Origin: Arthrobacter sp. ERGS1:01
GTDB lineage: Bacteria > Actinomycetota > Actinomycetes > Actinomycetales > Micrococcaceae
DNA: 64,000 nucleotides
Direction: 5' to 3'
Assembly: GCF_001281315.1 (NCBI RefSeq)
Contig: NZ_CP012479.1
Location: forward strand, 1,860,001 to 1,924,000
The notes under the pieces were generated by a model, which was not told the DNA's origin, did no database searches, and saw nothing but the letters and a program-made list of their open reading frames with translations. The translations under genes and the position numbers were made by a program. Positions 52,743 to 62,988 of this stretch are shown piece after piece. Every line of letters begins with the position of its first letter. Position 1 is the stretch's first letter.

Positions 52743-54521
52743 TTACTTGGCGTCGTCCTTCTTGGCTTCCGGCTTGAAGTCAACGCCGGCTTCCTTGCGC
52801 TGCTGCGCCGTGATCGGGGCCGGGGCCGCCGTCAGGGGGTCGTAGCCGCCGCCGGACTTCGGGAACGCGATGACGTCGCGGATGGAATCCACGCCCGCCA
52901 GCAGGGATACGGCACGGTCCCAGCCGATGGCGATGCCGCCGTGCGGCGGGGCGCCGAACTTGAAGCCCTCCAGCAGGAAGCCGAACTTCTCCTCGGCGTC
53001 CTCGGCGGAGAGGCCCATGACCTCGAAGACGCGCTTCTGCACATCGTTGCGGTGGATACGGATGGAACCGCCGCCGATCTCGTTGCCGTTGCACACGATG
53101 TCGTAGGCAAACGCCAGCGCCGACTCCGGGTCGGTGTCGAAGGTGTCCATGAACTCGGGCTTGGGCGAGGTGAACGCGTGGTGCACTGCGGTCCACTTGC
53201 CGGCGCCAACGGCCACGTCACCGGAGGCAACGGCGTCGGAGGCGGGCTCGAACATGGGGGCGTCGACAACCCACACGAATGCCCAGTCGGCCGGGTTGAT
53301 CAGGCCGGTGCGGTGGCCGATCTCAACACGGGCGGCACCCAGCAGGGCGCGGGAGGAGGATACGTCGCCGGCCGCGAAGAAGATGCAGTCGCCGGGCTTG
53401 GCGCCCACTGCGTCGGCCAGGCCGGCGCGCTCGGTGTCCGTCAGGTTCTTGGCGACGGGGCCGGTCAGCTCGCCCTCGTCCTTGACCAGCACATAGGCCA
53501 GGCCCTTGGCGCCGCGCTGCTTGGCCCATTCCTGCCAGGCGTCGAGCTGGCGGCGGGGCTGTGCGGCGCCACCGGGCATGACGACGGCGCCCACGTAGGG
53601 AGCCTTGAAGACGCCGAACTCGGTGTCCTTGAAGAATTCCGTCATCTCGGTCAATTCCTGGCCGAAGCGCAGGTCGGGCTTGTCCGAGCCGTAGCGGGCC
53701 ATGGCGTCGCGGTACGTCATGCGGCGGATCGGCAGCGGGATCTCGACGTCGATCAGCTTCCACAGGGCGGAGACGATCTTCTCACCCAGGGCGATGATGT
53801 CGTCCTGGTCGACGAAGCTGGCCTCGATGTCGAGCTGGGTGAACTCGGGCTGGCGGTCCGCGCGGAAGTCCTCGTCGCGGTAGCAGCGGGCAATCTGGTA
53901 GTACTTTTCAAAGCCGCCCACCTGCAGGAGCTGCTTGAACAGCTGCGGGGACTGCGGCAGGGCGTACCAGGAACCCGGTGCCAAGCGTGCCGGCACCACG
54001 AAGTCGCGGGCACCCTCGGGGGTGGAGCGGGTCAGCGTGGGCGTCTCGATCTCGATGTAGCCCTGTTCGTGCAGTAGCTCGCGGGCCACCCGGTTGGCCT
54101 CGGAGCGCAGGCGCAGGTTGCGCTGCATGCCCGGACGGCGCAGGTCCAGGTAGCGGTGCTTCAGGCGGGCCTCCTCGCCGACCTCCACGTGCTCGTCCAC
54201 CTGGAACGGCAGCGGTGCGGCCTCGTTGAGTACGACGACGTCGTCCGCCATCACCTCGATCTCTCCCGTGGCCAGGGCCGGGTTCTCGTTGCCCTCCGGG
54301 CGGCGCGAAACCGTGCCGGTGACCTGCAGGACAAACTCGTTGCGCAGTGAATGGAAGACAGCTTCCTCACGGACCACGATCTGCGCCACGCCGGACGCGT
54401 CGCGCAGGTCAAGGAAGGCCACGCCACCGTGGTCACGACGGCGGGCAACCCACCCCGTCAGGGTTACAGTTTCTCCAATATGCTCAGCCCGCAAGGAGCC
54501 CAGGTCATGTGTGCGCAGCAC
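52743..54521 (-). CDS. aspS: Aspartyl-tRNA synthetase
   Basis: Class II synthetase, 592 residues. N-terminal OB anticodon-binding domain (about 15-105, [19 protein letters not shown]), class II motif 2 in [20 protein letters not shown] near 205-224, bacterial insertion (GAD) domain at about 290-420, and motif 3 [13 protein letters not shown] near 545. GTG 54521 is preferred since AAAGG lies about 9 nt upstream and the conserved RTHDLGSL begins at once; the longer frame to 54635 enters the intergenic hairpin zone. An A/K-rich tail ends the protein. Downstream of hisS. Confidence 0.96.
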   Translation of the reverse strand: MLRTHDLGSLRAEHIGETVTLTGWVARRRDHGGVAFLDLRDASGVAQIVVREEAVFHSLRNEFVLQVTGTVSRRPEGNENPALATGEIEVMADDVVVLNEAAPLPFQVDEHVEVGEEARLKHRYLDLRRPGMQRNLRLRSEANRVARELLHEQGYIEIETPTLTRSTPEGARDFVVPARLAPGSWYALPQSPQLFKQLLQVGGFEKYYQIARCYRDEDFRADRQPEFTQLDIEASFVDQDDIIALGEKIVSALWKLIDVEIPLPIRRMTYRDAMARYGSDKPDLRFGQELTEMTEFFKDTEFGVFKAPYVGAVVMPGGAAQPRRQLDAWQEWAKQRGAKGLAYVLVKDEGELTGPVAKNLTDTERAGLADAVGAKPGDCIFFAAGDVSSSRALLGAARVEIGHRTGLINPADWAFVWVVDAPMFEPASDAVASGDVAVGAGKWTAVHHAFTSPKPEFMDTFDTDPESALAFAYDIVCNGNEIGGGSIRIHRNDVQKRVFEVMGLSAEDAEEKFGFLLEGFKFGAPPHGGIAIGWDRAVSLLAGVDSIRDVIAFPKSGGGYDPLTAAPAPITAQQRKEAGVDFKPEAKKDDAK

Positions 54522-54648
54522 AGCATTCCTTTCAATGGTGATGAACGGCCCGCGAATGCGGCCGCAAAGTGATTTGTCTAGAAGTTTACCGTTGATCGCG
54601 CAGCATGCGGGCAACGGACCAGACCTGACCGGCAAGGCGACGGAGCCG

Positions 54649-54726
54649 CTGTTTTTGAAAGTCCGACGTAAAGGAGACCGTAAGGCCGGCCGCGGCCGTC
54701 GGTCGGATAGTCGGACGTAAAAACAG
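54649..54726. repeat. Large imperfect inverted repeat between hisS and aspS
   Basis: Outer arms CTGTTTTT (54649-54656) and AAAAACAG (54719-54726), next pair GTCCGAC (54661-54667) and GTCGGAC (54710-54716), and a GC-rich centre with further self-complementarity. It lies 58-136 nt past the hisS stop. It is probably the hisS terminator: on the minus strand the structure closes into a TTTTT-containing arm. Confidence 0.55.
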
Positions 54727-54784
54727 TGGGCCGTCGCCGGGGGTGACCACGGAGACGCTGGGCCTTGCCGGTCCCTGCGTCCAG

Positions 54785-56130
54785 CTACGCGACGACGATT
54801 TGCGGGGTCAGGTCCGCAGCCGGCGGCATCCAGGTGGCGGGGTCGGCGGCAACCTGGTCGCCGGAGCGGATGTCCTTGACCTGGTGGGCGCCGTCGTCGT
54901 CGGTGAACCAGACGTAGGGGATGCCGCGACGGTCGGCGTACTTGATCTGCTTGCCGAACTTGTCGGCCTTGGCGGCGACCTCGGTGGAGATGCCGCGGGC
55001 ACGCAGGGCGGCGGCGACGTCCTGGGCGGCGCTCCAGCTGTCCTCGTCGGCCAGGGTGACCAGCACGGCGGTGGGCACGCTGCGGGACGCGGCGGCGAAC
55101 TCCTGGCTGAGGATTCGTGCCACGAGGCGGGTGACGCCAATGGACAGCCCGACGCCGGGGAACTTGCGGTTGCCCTTGGACGCCAATGCGTCATAACGGC
55201 CGCCGGAGCAGATGGAGCCCAGGGCCTCGTGGCCCACCAGGACTGTCTCGTAGACCGTGCCCGTGTAGTAGTCCAGGCCGCGGGCAATGGAGAGATCGGC
55301 CACAACGGAGCCCGGCGCGCTCTTCACGGCGGCCGCGATGACCTGTTCGAGTTCGTTCAGGCCCTCCTCCATGAGCTCGTCGGTGACGCCCAGGGCGCGC
55401 ACCGCCGCCACGAAGGAGGTGTCCTCCGTGCGGATCGAGGCCAGGGCCAGCGCCTTGGCGGCCTGCTCCTCCGTGGCGCCGAGCTCGTTCTTGAGCAGCG
55501 TTGCGACGGCGTCGGCACCGATCTTTTCGAGCTTGTCGATGCTGCGCAGCACGCCGGCCGTGTCCGTGAGGCCAATCCCCGGTAGAAGCCCTCGGCCAGT
55601 TTGCGGTTGTTGATGCGCAGCTTGAAGGCCGGGATGGGCAGTGCGGAGAGTGCCTCGGCGATCACCAGGGCCAGTTCCACGTCGTACCGGAACGGCAGTT
55701 CGCCGTCGGCCACGACGTCGATGTCGGCCTGGGTGAATTCGCGGGCCCGGCCCTCCTGGGGGCGTTCGCCGCGCCACACCTTTTGGATCTGGTAGCGGCG
55801 GAAGGGGAACGCCAGGTAGCCGGCGTTCTCCACCACGTAGCGGGCAAAGGGCACCGTCAGGTCAAAATGCAGGGCCAGCTGGTTGGGGTCGTCCTTCGCG
55901 GCCGAGGCGGCATTGCCGTCGTCGTCCTGGAGGCGGGAGAGCGCATACACCTCCTTGTCGATCTCACCCTTGCGCAGCAGCTGGCCGACGGTCTCGACGG
56001 CGCGGGTCTCCACGGAGCTGAAGCCGTGGAGTTCAAAGGTGCGCCGGAGCGTGTCCAGCACATGCTGCTCCACCAGCCGCTCCTGTGGCAGCCACTCGGG
56101 GAAACCTGACAGGGAAGCGTTGCGTGCCAT
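54785..56130 (-). pseudogene. hisS: Histidyl-tRNA synthetase, one-base deletion probably from sequencing
   Basis: Charges tRNA-His. The N-terminal frame (56130 to about 55580) has the class II core, with LTVPFARYVVEN, IQKVWRGERPQEGRAREFTQ and DIDVV. The C-terminal frame (to 54785) has [35 protein letters not shown] and the anticodon domain. The frames join at the C-run 55577-55580 if it had five bases, giving FYRGIGLTDT and a protein of about 448 residues. As hisS is essential, a base-calling error is likelier than a true pseudogene. A 9-bp hairpin lies in its 5' region and AGGAG precedes ATG 56130. Confidence 0.93.
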
Positions 56131-56164
56131 GGGTGGAGCTCTCCTAACATGCGTGCGAAGCGGG

Positions 56165-56189
56165 GCCGGCCTTTTGCTTCAAGGCCGGC
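56165..56189. repeat. 9-bp hairpin in the hisS 5' region
   Basis: GCCGGCCTT (56165-56173) and its exact complement (56181-56189) with a 7-nt loop, 35-60 nt before the hisS start. It could be a regulatory leader structure or part of a divergent control region. The rest of 56131-56380 shows only AT-richer promoter-like DNA. Confidence 0.5.
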
Positions 56190-56380
56190 AAACCCCGGTG
56201 CGCGTAAAAAGTAATGGTGTGCGGCACAGCGACCACGTACGCAAATGCTGCGCAATACATGGGTACACTGACATCCGGCTGCCATTTTATAAGGTTTCCC
56301 GGGCCGCCCCTAACCAGCCCCTGCGGCGTTGCCGCCGCACGGGAGAGCACCCATAGTTTCACAGTGATGGAGAGCAACCG

Positions 56381-57189
56381 TTGGCAAACAACAAAAAGGA
56401 CGGCCGTGAGGCAAAGGCGAGGATCGCACGGATGGAGGCGAACCAGCAATTGCGCGAAACCCAGCTGACCCGCCGCAAGCGTGACAACCTCATTGCCGTC
56501 ATTGCCATGGCTGCCGTGATCGCCCTCGCCGTGGTCCTGGCGCTGACGGTCTTCTCCGGTTCCAAGAACGACGCCGGCGCTGCCGCGGATCCCAGCGCCA
56601 CGCCAACCGCCACGGCCACCTCATCCGCGACCGCGACGGCCGCACCGACGAACAGCCCCACGGTGCCGCTGGCCTCCACGGCAAAGGGCAAGACGTTCAC
56701 GGGAACCCTCACGCTCAACGGCAAGCCGCTCGGCGTCGAACTTGACGGCACCAAGGCCCCGCAGGCCGCGGCCGTGTTCAAGTCGCTCACGGCGGAGAAC
56801 TTCTTTGCCGGCAAGAACTGCCACCGGCTGGCCGACTCCACCAACTTCGGCGTGTTGCAGTGCGGCTCCCTCAAGGGCGACGGCGCCGCCGATCCCACCT
56901 ACCAGTGGGGCCCGGTGGAGAACTCCCCCGCCAATGGCAGCTACCCGGCCGGCACCATCGCCGTCGCCCGCGGGGCCAGCACCTACAGCAACGGCACCCA
57001 GTTCTTCATCACGTTCAAGGACACCACCCTCCCCCAGGACACCGGCGGATACACGATCGTCGGCAAGGTCACCAGCGGCCTTGACGTGGTCACGGAAATT
57101 GCCGCCGGCGGCATCACCCCGGGACCAACGGCGCCGCCGACGGTGCACCCAAGACCAAGGTGACGATAGACTCGTTTACGCTGAAGTAA
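56381..57189 (+). pseudogene. Membrane-anchored cyclophilin-type peptidyl-prolyl isomerase, one-base deletion near its end
   Basis: Folding helper of the cell envelope, about 269 residues when repaired. Basic N-terminus (residues 1-45, TRRKRDN), one membrane helix (about 46-66), a Thr/Ala-rich linker, then a cyclophilin domain (about 105-250) with NFFAGKNCHRLADS, GSYPAGTIAVARG and SNGTQFFITFKDT. TTG 56381 is used because GGAGAG lies 6 nt upstream. The frame as written ends in PTVHPRPR, whereas restoring one base at 57117-57123 gives ...GAPKTKVTIDSFTLK and a stop at 57189, the usual ending of these proteins. Divergent from hisS. Confidence 0.85.
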
Positions 57190-57311
57190 ATGAAACGGCC
57201 ACACATTCCATGAGGCGTTCACGCCCCGTGGATAACAGCGCGTTCGATCCTGGCCACATCGATTTGCTTTTTTGACCTGCCAGATTTCCCTCCAGCGAAA
57301 GACTTTTAGCG

Positions 57312-58784
57312 GTGACACACAGTCAACAATCCGACGAAACAACGGCCACGATCACTGAGTCCGGCGACGCAACAACGGCGGCGGCTCCCGTGAACCAGAC
57401 GGAAGGCACGCCCGAGGCGGCGCCGGTAGCGGCGCCTTCCCCGGCCGCATTTGCCGCCCGCCCCAAGGCACCCTCGGCCCCCACCGCGGTTGCGGCGGCA
57501 GCACCGGCACCGCCGGTTGCAGCCCCCGTCAACCTGGAGGAGGCCGCCAAGTTTGGCCGGGCCGAGGAGGACGGACACGTCTTCCTGCTCCTGGACGGCG
57601 AAGAGTTCCCCGTGGGCCAATACCCCGGCGCCAGCAAGGACGAGGCCCTGGCCTACTTTGCCCGCAAGTTCGAGGACATCACCGCCCAGATCACCTTGCT
57701 GGAGCAGCGCGTGGAGGCCAAGGCCGCCACGACCGACATGAACAAGACCGTCACGCACTTGCGTGAGCAGCTCGCCGAGCGCAACACGGTGGGCGACGTC
57801 AACGCGGCCCTGGCCCGCCTGGCCGTCCTCGAAGAGGCCATCAAGGAACTCCACGCCCAGGAACGCGCCGCCCACGACGCCGCCCGCGGCATCGAGCTGG
57901 CCGCCCGCGAAGCCATCGTGACCGAGGCCGAGACGATTGCCGGCGAGGACCCCACCACGATTCTGTGGAAGGTCAGCAGCGCGCGCATGAACGAGCTCTT
58001 CGAAGCCTGGAAGCAGGCCCAGAAGACGGGCATGCGCCTTGGCCGCGCCACCGAGGAAGGCCTGTGGAAGCGATTCCGCAGCGCCCGGACCATCTTCGAC
58101 CGCCACCGCCGCGCCTACTTCTCGCAGCTGGACAACAACAACGCGACGGCCAAGAACGCCAAGGAGGCGCTCATCACCGCCGCCGAGGAGCTGGCCACCT
58201 CCACCGAATGGGGCTACGCCGCTGGCGAGTACCGCCGCCTCATGGACCAGTGGAAAGCGTCCCCGCGCGCCAGCCGCAAGGACGACGACGCCCTCTGGAA
58301 CCGCTTCCGTGCCGCCCAGGACAAGTTCTTCGCCGCCCGCCAGCAGGCCAACGACGCGCTCGATGAGGAATTCGGCGCCAACCTGGTGGTCAAGGAAGCC
58401 CTCATCACCGAGGCGCAGGCACTGCTGCCCATCAAGGACCTGGCTTCGACCAAGAAGGCCCTGCAGTCCATCCGCGACCGTTGGGAAGAAGCCGGCAAGG
58501 TGCCCCGCGCCGACATGCAGCGTGTCGAGGCGGGCCTGCGCAAGGTTGAAGAGGCCGTCCGCGCCGCCGATGAGGACAACTGGCGCCGCAGCGACCCCGA
58601 AGCCAAGGCCCGCACCTCCAGCGCCCTGAGCCAGCTGGAAGCGACCATCGCCGGCCTGCGCGAAGACCTCGCCGCCGCCGAGAAGGCCGGAGACGCCCGC
58701 AAGGTCGCCAAGGCCACCGACGCACTGGCCGCCCGCGAACTGTGGCTCGAGCAGATCCGCAAGGCCGCCGAGGACTTCTCCTAA
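57312..58784 (+). CDS. DUF349 domain protein
   Basis: 490 residues. An Ala/Pro-rich disordered N-terminus (1-75) precedes a long helical protein built of DUF349 repeats, for example LWKRFRSARTIFDRHRRAYF near 255 and ALWNRFRAAQDKFFAARQQAN near 332, with coiled coils to the end. Bacterial DUF349 proteins have no firm function; some affect cell envelope or RNA metabolism. GTG 57312. It is flanked by the cyclophilin and the AbiEi-like gene, and an imperfect GC-rich hairpin follows (about 58798-58850). Confidence 0.85.
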   Translation: MTHSQQSDETTATITESGDATTAAAPVNQTEGTPEAAPVAAPSPAAFAARPKAPSAPTAVAAAAPAPPVAAPVNLEEAAKFGRAEEDGHVFLLLDGEEFPVGQYPGASKDEALAYFARKFEDITAQITLLEQRVEAKAATTDMNKTVTHLREQLAERNTVGDVNAALARLAVLEEAIKELHAQERAAHDAARGIELAAREAIVTEAETIAGEDPTTILWKVSSARMNELFEAWKQAQKTGMRLGRATEEGLWKRFRSARTIFDRHRRAYFSQLDNNNATAKNAKEALITAAEELATSTEWGYAAGEYRRLMDQWKASPRASRKDDDALWNRFRAAQDKFFAARQQANDALDEEFGANLVVKEALITEAQALLPIKDLASTKKALQSIRDRWEEAGKVPRADMQRVEAGLRKVEEAVRAADEDNWRRSDPEAKARTSSALSQLEATIAGLREDLAAAEKAGDARKVAKATDALAARELWLEQIRKAAEDFS

Positions 58785-58865
58785 GGGTTCGGCACTTCAA
58801 GGGGCCCTCGGGCCGGGTTGTCCACAATCCGGACCGGGGGCCTTTGTGCTGCCCGCGCACGGGTG

Positions 58866-58871
58866 CAGTCT
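58866..58871 (+). promoter_or_regulatory. Possible -10 element for a leaderless AbiEi-like transcript
   Basis: CAGTCT, six nt, ATG 58878. The first base departs from the TAnnnT pattern, so this is weaker than the others. Confidence 0.3.
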
Positions 58872-58877
58872 GGGATC

Positions 58878-59462
58878 ATGACTGATTCACCCGTCCTTGA
58901 GGGCCTCCTGGTTCCCGGCGCCGCGTTCACCGTTGCGGAGCTGTACGCCATGGCCCTCGACGGCGTACTGACGGCGGTCTTTGGCCAGGCGTTCCGCCCC
59001 GTCGGTGTGCCCGAGTCCCCCGCACTGCGCGCCGCGGCGCTTGCCCAGCACGCTCCGGCGGCCCTGGCCGGCCGGGCCGCCCTTGGCGGGCTCGCGGCGG
59101 CGTGGATCCATGGCTGCGCTCCTCCCCCTCGCACGCCCGTCGCACTGCTCGTGGCCAGCGGCCACAGGACCACGGCGCTGCCGGCAAACAGCGGCTGCGT
59201 GCTCCATGAAGTCCGCCTGGACCCGTACGACGTCGAACGGCTGGGAGGCGCGCTCGTCACGAACGCTTTGCGGACGGCACGTGACGTGGCCATGTACGCG
59301 CCGGAAGGTGAGGCGCGCGCGGTGCTGGCCGCGATCGCCGCGACGCCCTCGCTGGCGTGCCCGCTGGGACGCATCAGGACCGCCATTGCCGTCGCGGCCC
59401 ACGTGCCCGGCAAACGCCGGGCACAGGCACTCCTGGACGCGATGATCGCGCCGAGGGCGTAG
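58878..59462 (+). CDS. AbiEi-like protein of unknown function
   Basis: 194 residues, soluble, Ala-rich. The middle and C-terminal part (AGRAALGGLAAAWIHGCAPP, then HEVRLDPYDVERLGG, then TNALRTARDVAMYAP) resembles the C-terminal region of AbiEi-type antitoxin/transcription regulator proteins. No winged-helix N-terminus is obvious and no AbiEii toxin gene lies beside it. It may be an orphan relative common in Micrococcales. Adjacent, convergent to relA with no gap between stop codons. Confidence 0.5.
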   Translation: MTDSPVLEGLLVPGAAFTVAELYAMALDGVLTAVFGQAFRPVGVPESPALRAAALAQHAPAALAGRAALGGLAAAWIHGCAPPPRTPVALLVASGHRTTALPANSGCVLHEVRLDPYDVERLGGALVTNALRTARDVAMYAPEGEARAVLAAIAATPSLACPLGRIRTAIAVAAHVPGKRRAQALLDAMIAPRA

Positions 59463-61811
59463 TTAGTTGCGGCGGGTGGTTCCCGAGGCCCGGTACACGT
59501 CGTAGACGCCGTCAATGCGCCGCACGGCGTTCAACACGTGGTGCAGGTACTTGGGATCGCCCATTTCAAAGGCGAACCGGGACAACGCCACCCTGTCGCG
59601 GGAGGTGTTGACGCTGGCCGCCAGGATGTTGACGTGGCTTTCAGCCAGGACCCTGGTGACATCCGAGAGCAGGCTCTTGCGGTCAAGGGCCTCCACCTGG
59701 ATCTCCACGAGGAACACGCCGGACTGGGTGGGCGCCCATTCGACCTCGACGAGCTTGTCGGGCTCGTTCTTCAGGTGCTGGAGATTGGGGCAGTCCTCGC
59801 GGTGGACCGAGACGCCGGAGCCCTTTGTGACGTAGCCGGCGATCGGGTCCGGCGGCACGGGGGTGCAGCACCGGGCCAGTTTGACCAGCACCTCGCCGAC
59901 GCCGTGCACGATCACGCCGGAGTCCGACACCCGTGAACGGGCGTTTGACATGTGGGTGGCCAGCGGCGGGGCGATGTCCTCGATGTCGTCGTTGACGCCC
60001 AGCAGGTCCATGAGGCGTTCAACCACTGATTGCGCGGAGGTGTGTCCGTCTCCGACGGCCGCATACAAGCCGGCGATGTCGACGTAACGGAAATGCTGCG
60101 TCACGGCCATGAGGGCGTCGTGCGTCATCATCTTTTGCAGCGGAAGGTTTTGCTTGCGCATCGCCTTCGTGAGCAATTCCTTGCCCTTTTCGATGGACTC
60201 CTCGCGGCGTTCCTTGCTGAACCACTGCCGGATCTTGTTGCGGGCCCGGGCGCTCTTGACGAAGTTTTGCCAGTCCTGGCTGGGGCCGGCGCCCTCGGCC
60301 TTGGACGTGAAGATTTCCACGGTGTCGCCGTGTTCAAGTTCGCTGTTGAGCGGAACCAGCTTGCCGTTGACGCGGGCGCCGATGGTCCGGTGGCCCACCT
60401 CCGTGTGGACGGCATAGGCGAAGTCGACGGGTGTTGACCCCGACGGCAGCGCGATGACCTGGCCCTTGGGTGTGTAGACGAACACCTCCCGGGCGTTCAT
60501 CTCGTACCGCAGCGAATCGAGGAACTCGTTGGGGTCGGAGGTTTCCTGCTGCCAGTCCACCAGGGTGCGCAGCCAGTTCATGTCCTCCTGGCCGGAGACC
60601 GGGCTCTTGTTCCCCGTCTTGTACTTCCAGTGCGCGGCCACACCGTATTCGGCCCGCTGGTGCATCTCATGCGTGCGGATCTGGATTTCCACCGGCTTGC
60701 CATCGGGGCCAATGACGGTGGTGTGCAGGGACTGGTACATGTTGAACTTGGGCATCGCGATGTAGTCCTTGAACCGGCCCGGAAGCGGGTTCCAGCGCGC
60801 ATGGACGGTACCCAGCGCCGCGTAACAGTCACGCACCGTGTCAACGAGCACCCGGACGCCCATCAAGTCGTTGATGTCGTCAAAGTCCTTGGCCCGCACC
60901 ACCATCTTTTGGTAAACGGAGTAGTAGTGCTTGGGCCGGCCGGTGATCTCGGCCTTGATCTTCGCGGACTTCAGGTCGTCGTTGATCTGTCGGCGGATGG
61001 CGCCAAGCTGCTTTTCCCGCTCGGGTGAACGGTCCTGGACCATGCGCACGATTTCCTCGTACACCTTCGGGTACAGCGCCGCGAAGGAGAGGTCTTCGAG
61101 CTCCCACTTGATGGTGTTCATGCCGAGCCGGTGGGCCAGCGGGGCAAAGATGTCCAGGGTTTCCCGGGCCTTCTTGCCCGATGACTCGGCGGAGACAAAC
61201 CGCCAGGTGCGCGCGTTGTGCAGCCTGTCCGCCAGCTTGATCACCAGGACACGGATGTCCTGGGCCATGGCGATGACCATCTTGCGGACCGTCTCGGCCT
61301 GCGCCGACGCGCCGAACTCCACCTTGTCGAGCTTCGTGACGCCATCCACCAGCTTCGCGATCTCATCACCAAAGTCATCGCGCAGCTGGTCAAGCGCGTA
61401 GTCGGTGTCCTCGACGGTGTCGTGGAGCAGTGCCGCGGCCAGGGTGGTCCCGCTCATGCCCAGTTCGGCCAGGATCGTCGCCACCGCCACGGGGTGGGTG
61501 ATGTAGGGGTCCCCGCTCTTGCGCTTTTGTCCCTCGTGGCATTTTTCGGCCACGGTGAATGCCCGCTGGATCAGCTCGAAGTCTTCCTTCGGATTGTTGA
61601 CGCGCACAATGCGCAGCAACGGTTCGAGGATGGGTGAATAGCTCTCCGTGGACCACCCGGCCAGCCGCGCCAGGCGGGAGCGGGTACGCTCGCGCCGACC
61701 CGGAAACGTGGGGCGGACCTCCACGCCGCGGCGGGGCGCGACCACATTGCCGGCGTCGTCGGCGGCGCCCTGGCCGGCCAAAATATCATGCGAGGGTGAT
61801 GGTTCGCTCAC
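59463..61811 (-). CDS. relA: Bifunctional (p)ppGpp synthetase/hydrolase
   Basis: Stringent-response enzyme of 782 residues. Hydrolase domain with the HD signature [11 protein letters not shown] near 126-136; synthetase domain with [17 protein letters not shown] near 295-311, where RxKD marks the bifunctional type; TGS domain ([25 protein letters not shown] near 440-464, quoted in part: [15 protein letters not shown]); zinc-finger-like [12 protein letters not shown]; and C-terminal ACT domain. GTG 61811 with GAGGGA upstream. It stands between the AbiEi-like gene and secF. Confidence 0.96.
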   Translation of the reverse strand: MSEPSPSHDILAGQGAADDAGNVVAPRRGVEVRPTFPGRRERTRSRLARLAGWSTESYSPILEPLLRIVRVNNPKEDFELIQRAFTVAEKCHEGQKRKSGDPYITHPVAVATILAELGMSGTTLAAALLHDTVEDTDYALDQLRDDFGDEIAKLVDGVTKLDKVEFGASAQAETVRKMVIAMAQDIRVLVIKLADRLHNARTWRFVSAESSGKKARETLDIFAPLAHRLGMNTIKWELEDLSFAALYPKVYEEIVRMVQDRSPEREKQLGAIRRQINDDLKSAKIKAEITGRPKHYYSVYQKMVVRAKDFDDINDLMGVRVLVDTVRDCYAALGTVHARWNPLPGRFKDYIAMPKFNMYQSLHTTVIGPDGKPVEIQIRTHEMHQRAEYGVAAHWKYKTGNKSPVSGQEDMNWLRTLVDWQQETSDPNEFLDSLRYEMNAREVFVYTPKGQVIALPSGSTPVDFAYAVHTEVGHRTIGARVNGKLVPLNSELEHGDTVEIFTSKAEGAGPSQDWQNFVKSARARNKIRQWFSKERREESIEKGKELLTKAMRKQNLPLQKMMTHDALMAVTQHFRYVDIAGLYAAVGDGHTSAQSVVERLMDLLGVNDDIEDIAPPLATHMSNARSRVSDSGVIVHGVGEVLVKLARCCTPVPPDPIAGYVTKGSGVSVHREDCPNLQHLKNEPDKLVEVEWAPTQSGVFLVEIQVEALDRKSLLSDVTRVLAESHVNILAASVNTSRDRVALSRFAFEMGDPKYLHHVLNAVRRIDGVYDVYRASGTTRRN

Positions 61812-61923
61812 AACTCACGTCCCTCCCTCGAATCCGTTGCGCCCTTGGCCTCCGCGCCGTGGCGGATGCGGGCGCAACACGCATTTACCTAGTGTAATCC
61901 CGGCGCACGGGCACCAGAGACCA

Positions 61924-61970
61924 AACACAAAAAGGCCGGGATCGGGGTGCAGTGCAACCCGATCCCGGCC
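61924..61970 (-). terminator. Intrinsic terminator after secDF
   Basis: Minus strand: 13-bp perfect stem (GGCCGGGATCGGG and complement, 61958-61970 and 61934-61946) followed by TTTTT and a T-rich stretch. It lies 26 nt after the secF stop. Confidence 0.92.
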
Positions 61971-61995
61971 GCCCGGAGCAAACTAACGCAAGAGC

Positions 61996-62988
61996 CTAGG
62001 CGTCAACCGTCTCCGCCGCACGGCGGGACTGGACCTTCTTGGCCTGCTTGACCAAATCCGGCTCGCCCTGGCGCAGCCAGGCGTACATGGGAGCGGCCAC
62101 GAAGATCGTGGAGAAGGTGCTCACGATGATGCCGATGAACAGCGACAGCGACAGGTCCTGCAGGGTTCCGGCGCCCAGGAGCAAGGTGCCGATGAACAGG
62201 ATGGATCCCACGGGCAGCACTGCCACCATCATGGTGTTGATGGAGCGGACCAGCGTTTGGTTGATGGCCAGGTTGACTTCCTCGCCAAACGTCCGCCGGG
62301 TGGAACTGGAAATGTCCGCCGTGTTTTCCCTGATCTTGTCGAACACCACCACGGTGTCGTACAGCGAGTAGCTCAGGATCGTCAGGAAGCCGATGATGGC
62401 CGATGGCGAGACCTCGAACCGCGAGGCGCCGTAAATTCCGGCCGTTACGATCATGACCACGAGCAGGCCGATGATGGCCGCCACGGACATGCGCCAGGTC
62501 CTGAAGTACAACGCCATCAGCAGCGTTGCCAGGACGACGAACGCGATGAAGCCGATGATGGCCTGTCGCGACACGTCGGCACCCCAGGAGGGGCCGACGA
62601 ACGTCGAGGTGACGTCCTTGGTGGTCACGCCGTAGGCGGCCTGCAGCGCGTCGGCCACCTTGACGGTGTCCTGGTCGCTGAGCTGGTTGGTCTGGACCTG
62701 CATGGTCTTGCCGACCAGGTTCGTCACCACGGCGTCCGCACCGGGCACCGTGTTGGCCACGGCGCTTTGGCCGATCGTGGGGCTCGTGTTGGCGACGTTG
62801 GAGATCGTGAACTGCGAGCCGCCCTTGAACTCGATGCTGAAGTTGAAGCCGCCGACGAGGATCGGGATCAGGACCGAAAGCACGACCAGCACGCCGGTGA
62901 TGCCGAACCAGATCTTGCGCTTGGCGACAAACGGGTAGGACCGTTCGCCCGTGTAGAGCTCATTGCCGAATGTGGCGAAACTTTTCAT
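61996..62988 (-). CDS. secF: Protein translocase subunit SecF
   Basis: Membrane partner of SecD that uses the proton gradient to pull secreted proteins outward; 330 residues with six helices. The first helix (about 26-48) is followed by FNFSIEFKGGSQFTIS, an extracytoplasmic loop, then IIGFLTILSYSLYDTVVVFDKIREN near 199-223 (short motif YDTVVVFD) and INQTLVRSINT. ATG shares one base with the secD stop (TAATG). Confidence 0.96.
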   Translation of the reverse strand: MKSFATFGNELYTGERSYPFVAKRKIWFGITGVLVVLSVLIPILVGGFNFSIEFKGGSQFTISNVANTSPTIGQSAVANTVPGADAVVTNLVGKTMQVQTNQLSDQDTVKVADALQAAYGVTTKDVTSTFVGPSWGADVSRQAIIGFIAFVVLATLLMALYFRTWRMSVAAIIGLLVVMIVTAGIYGASRFEVSPSAIIGFLTILSYSLYDTVVVFDKIRENTADISSSTRRTFGEEVNLAINQTLVRSINTMMVAVLPVGSILFIGTLLLGAGTLQDLSLSLFIGIIVSTFSTIFVAAPMYAWLRQGEPDLVKQAKKVQSRRAAETVDA

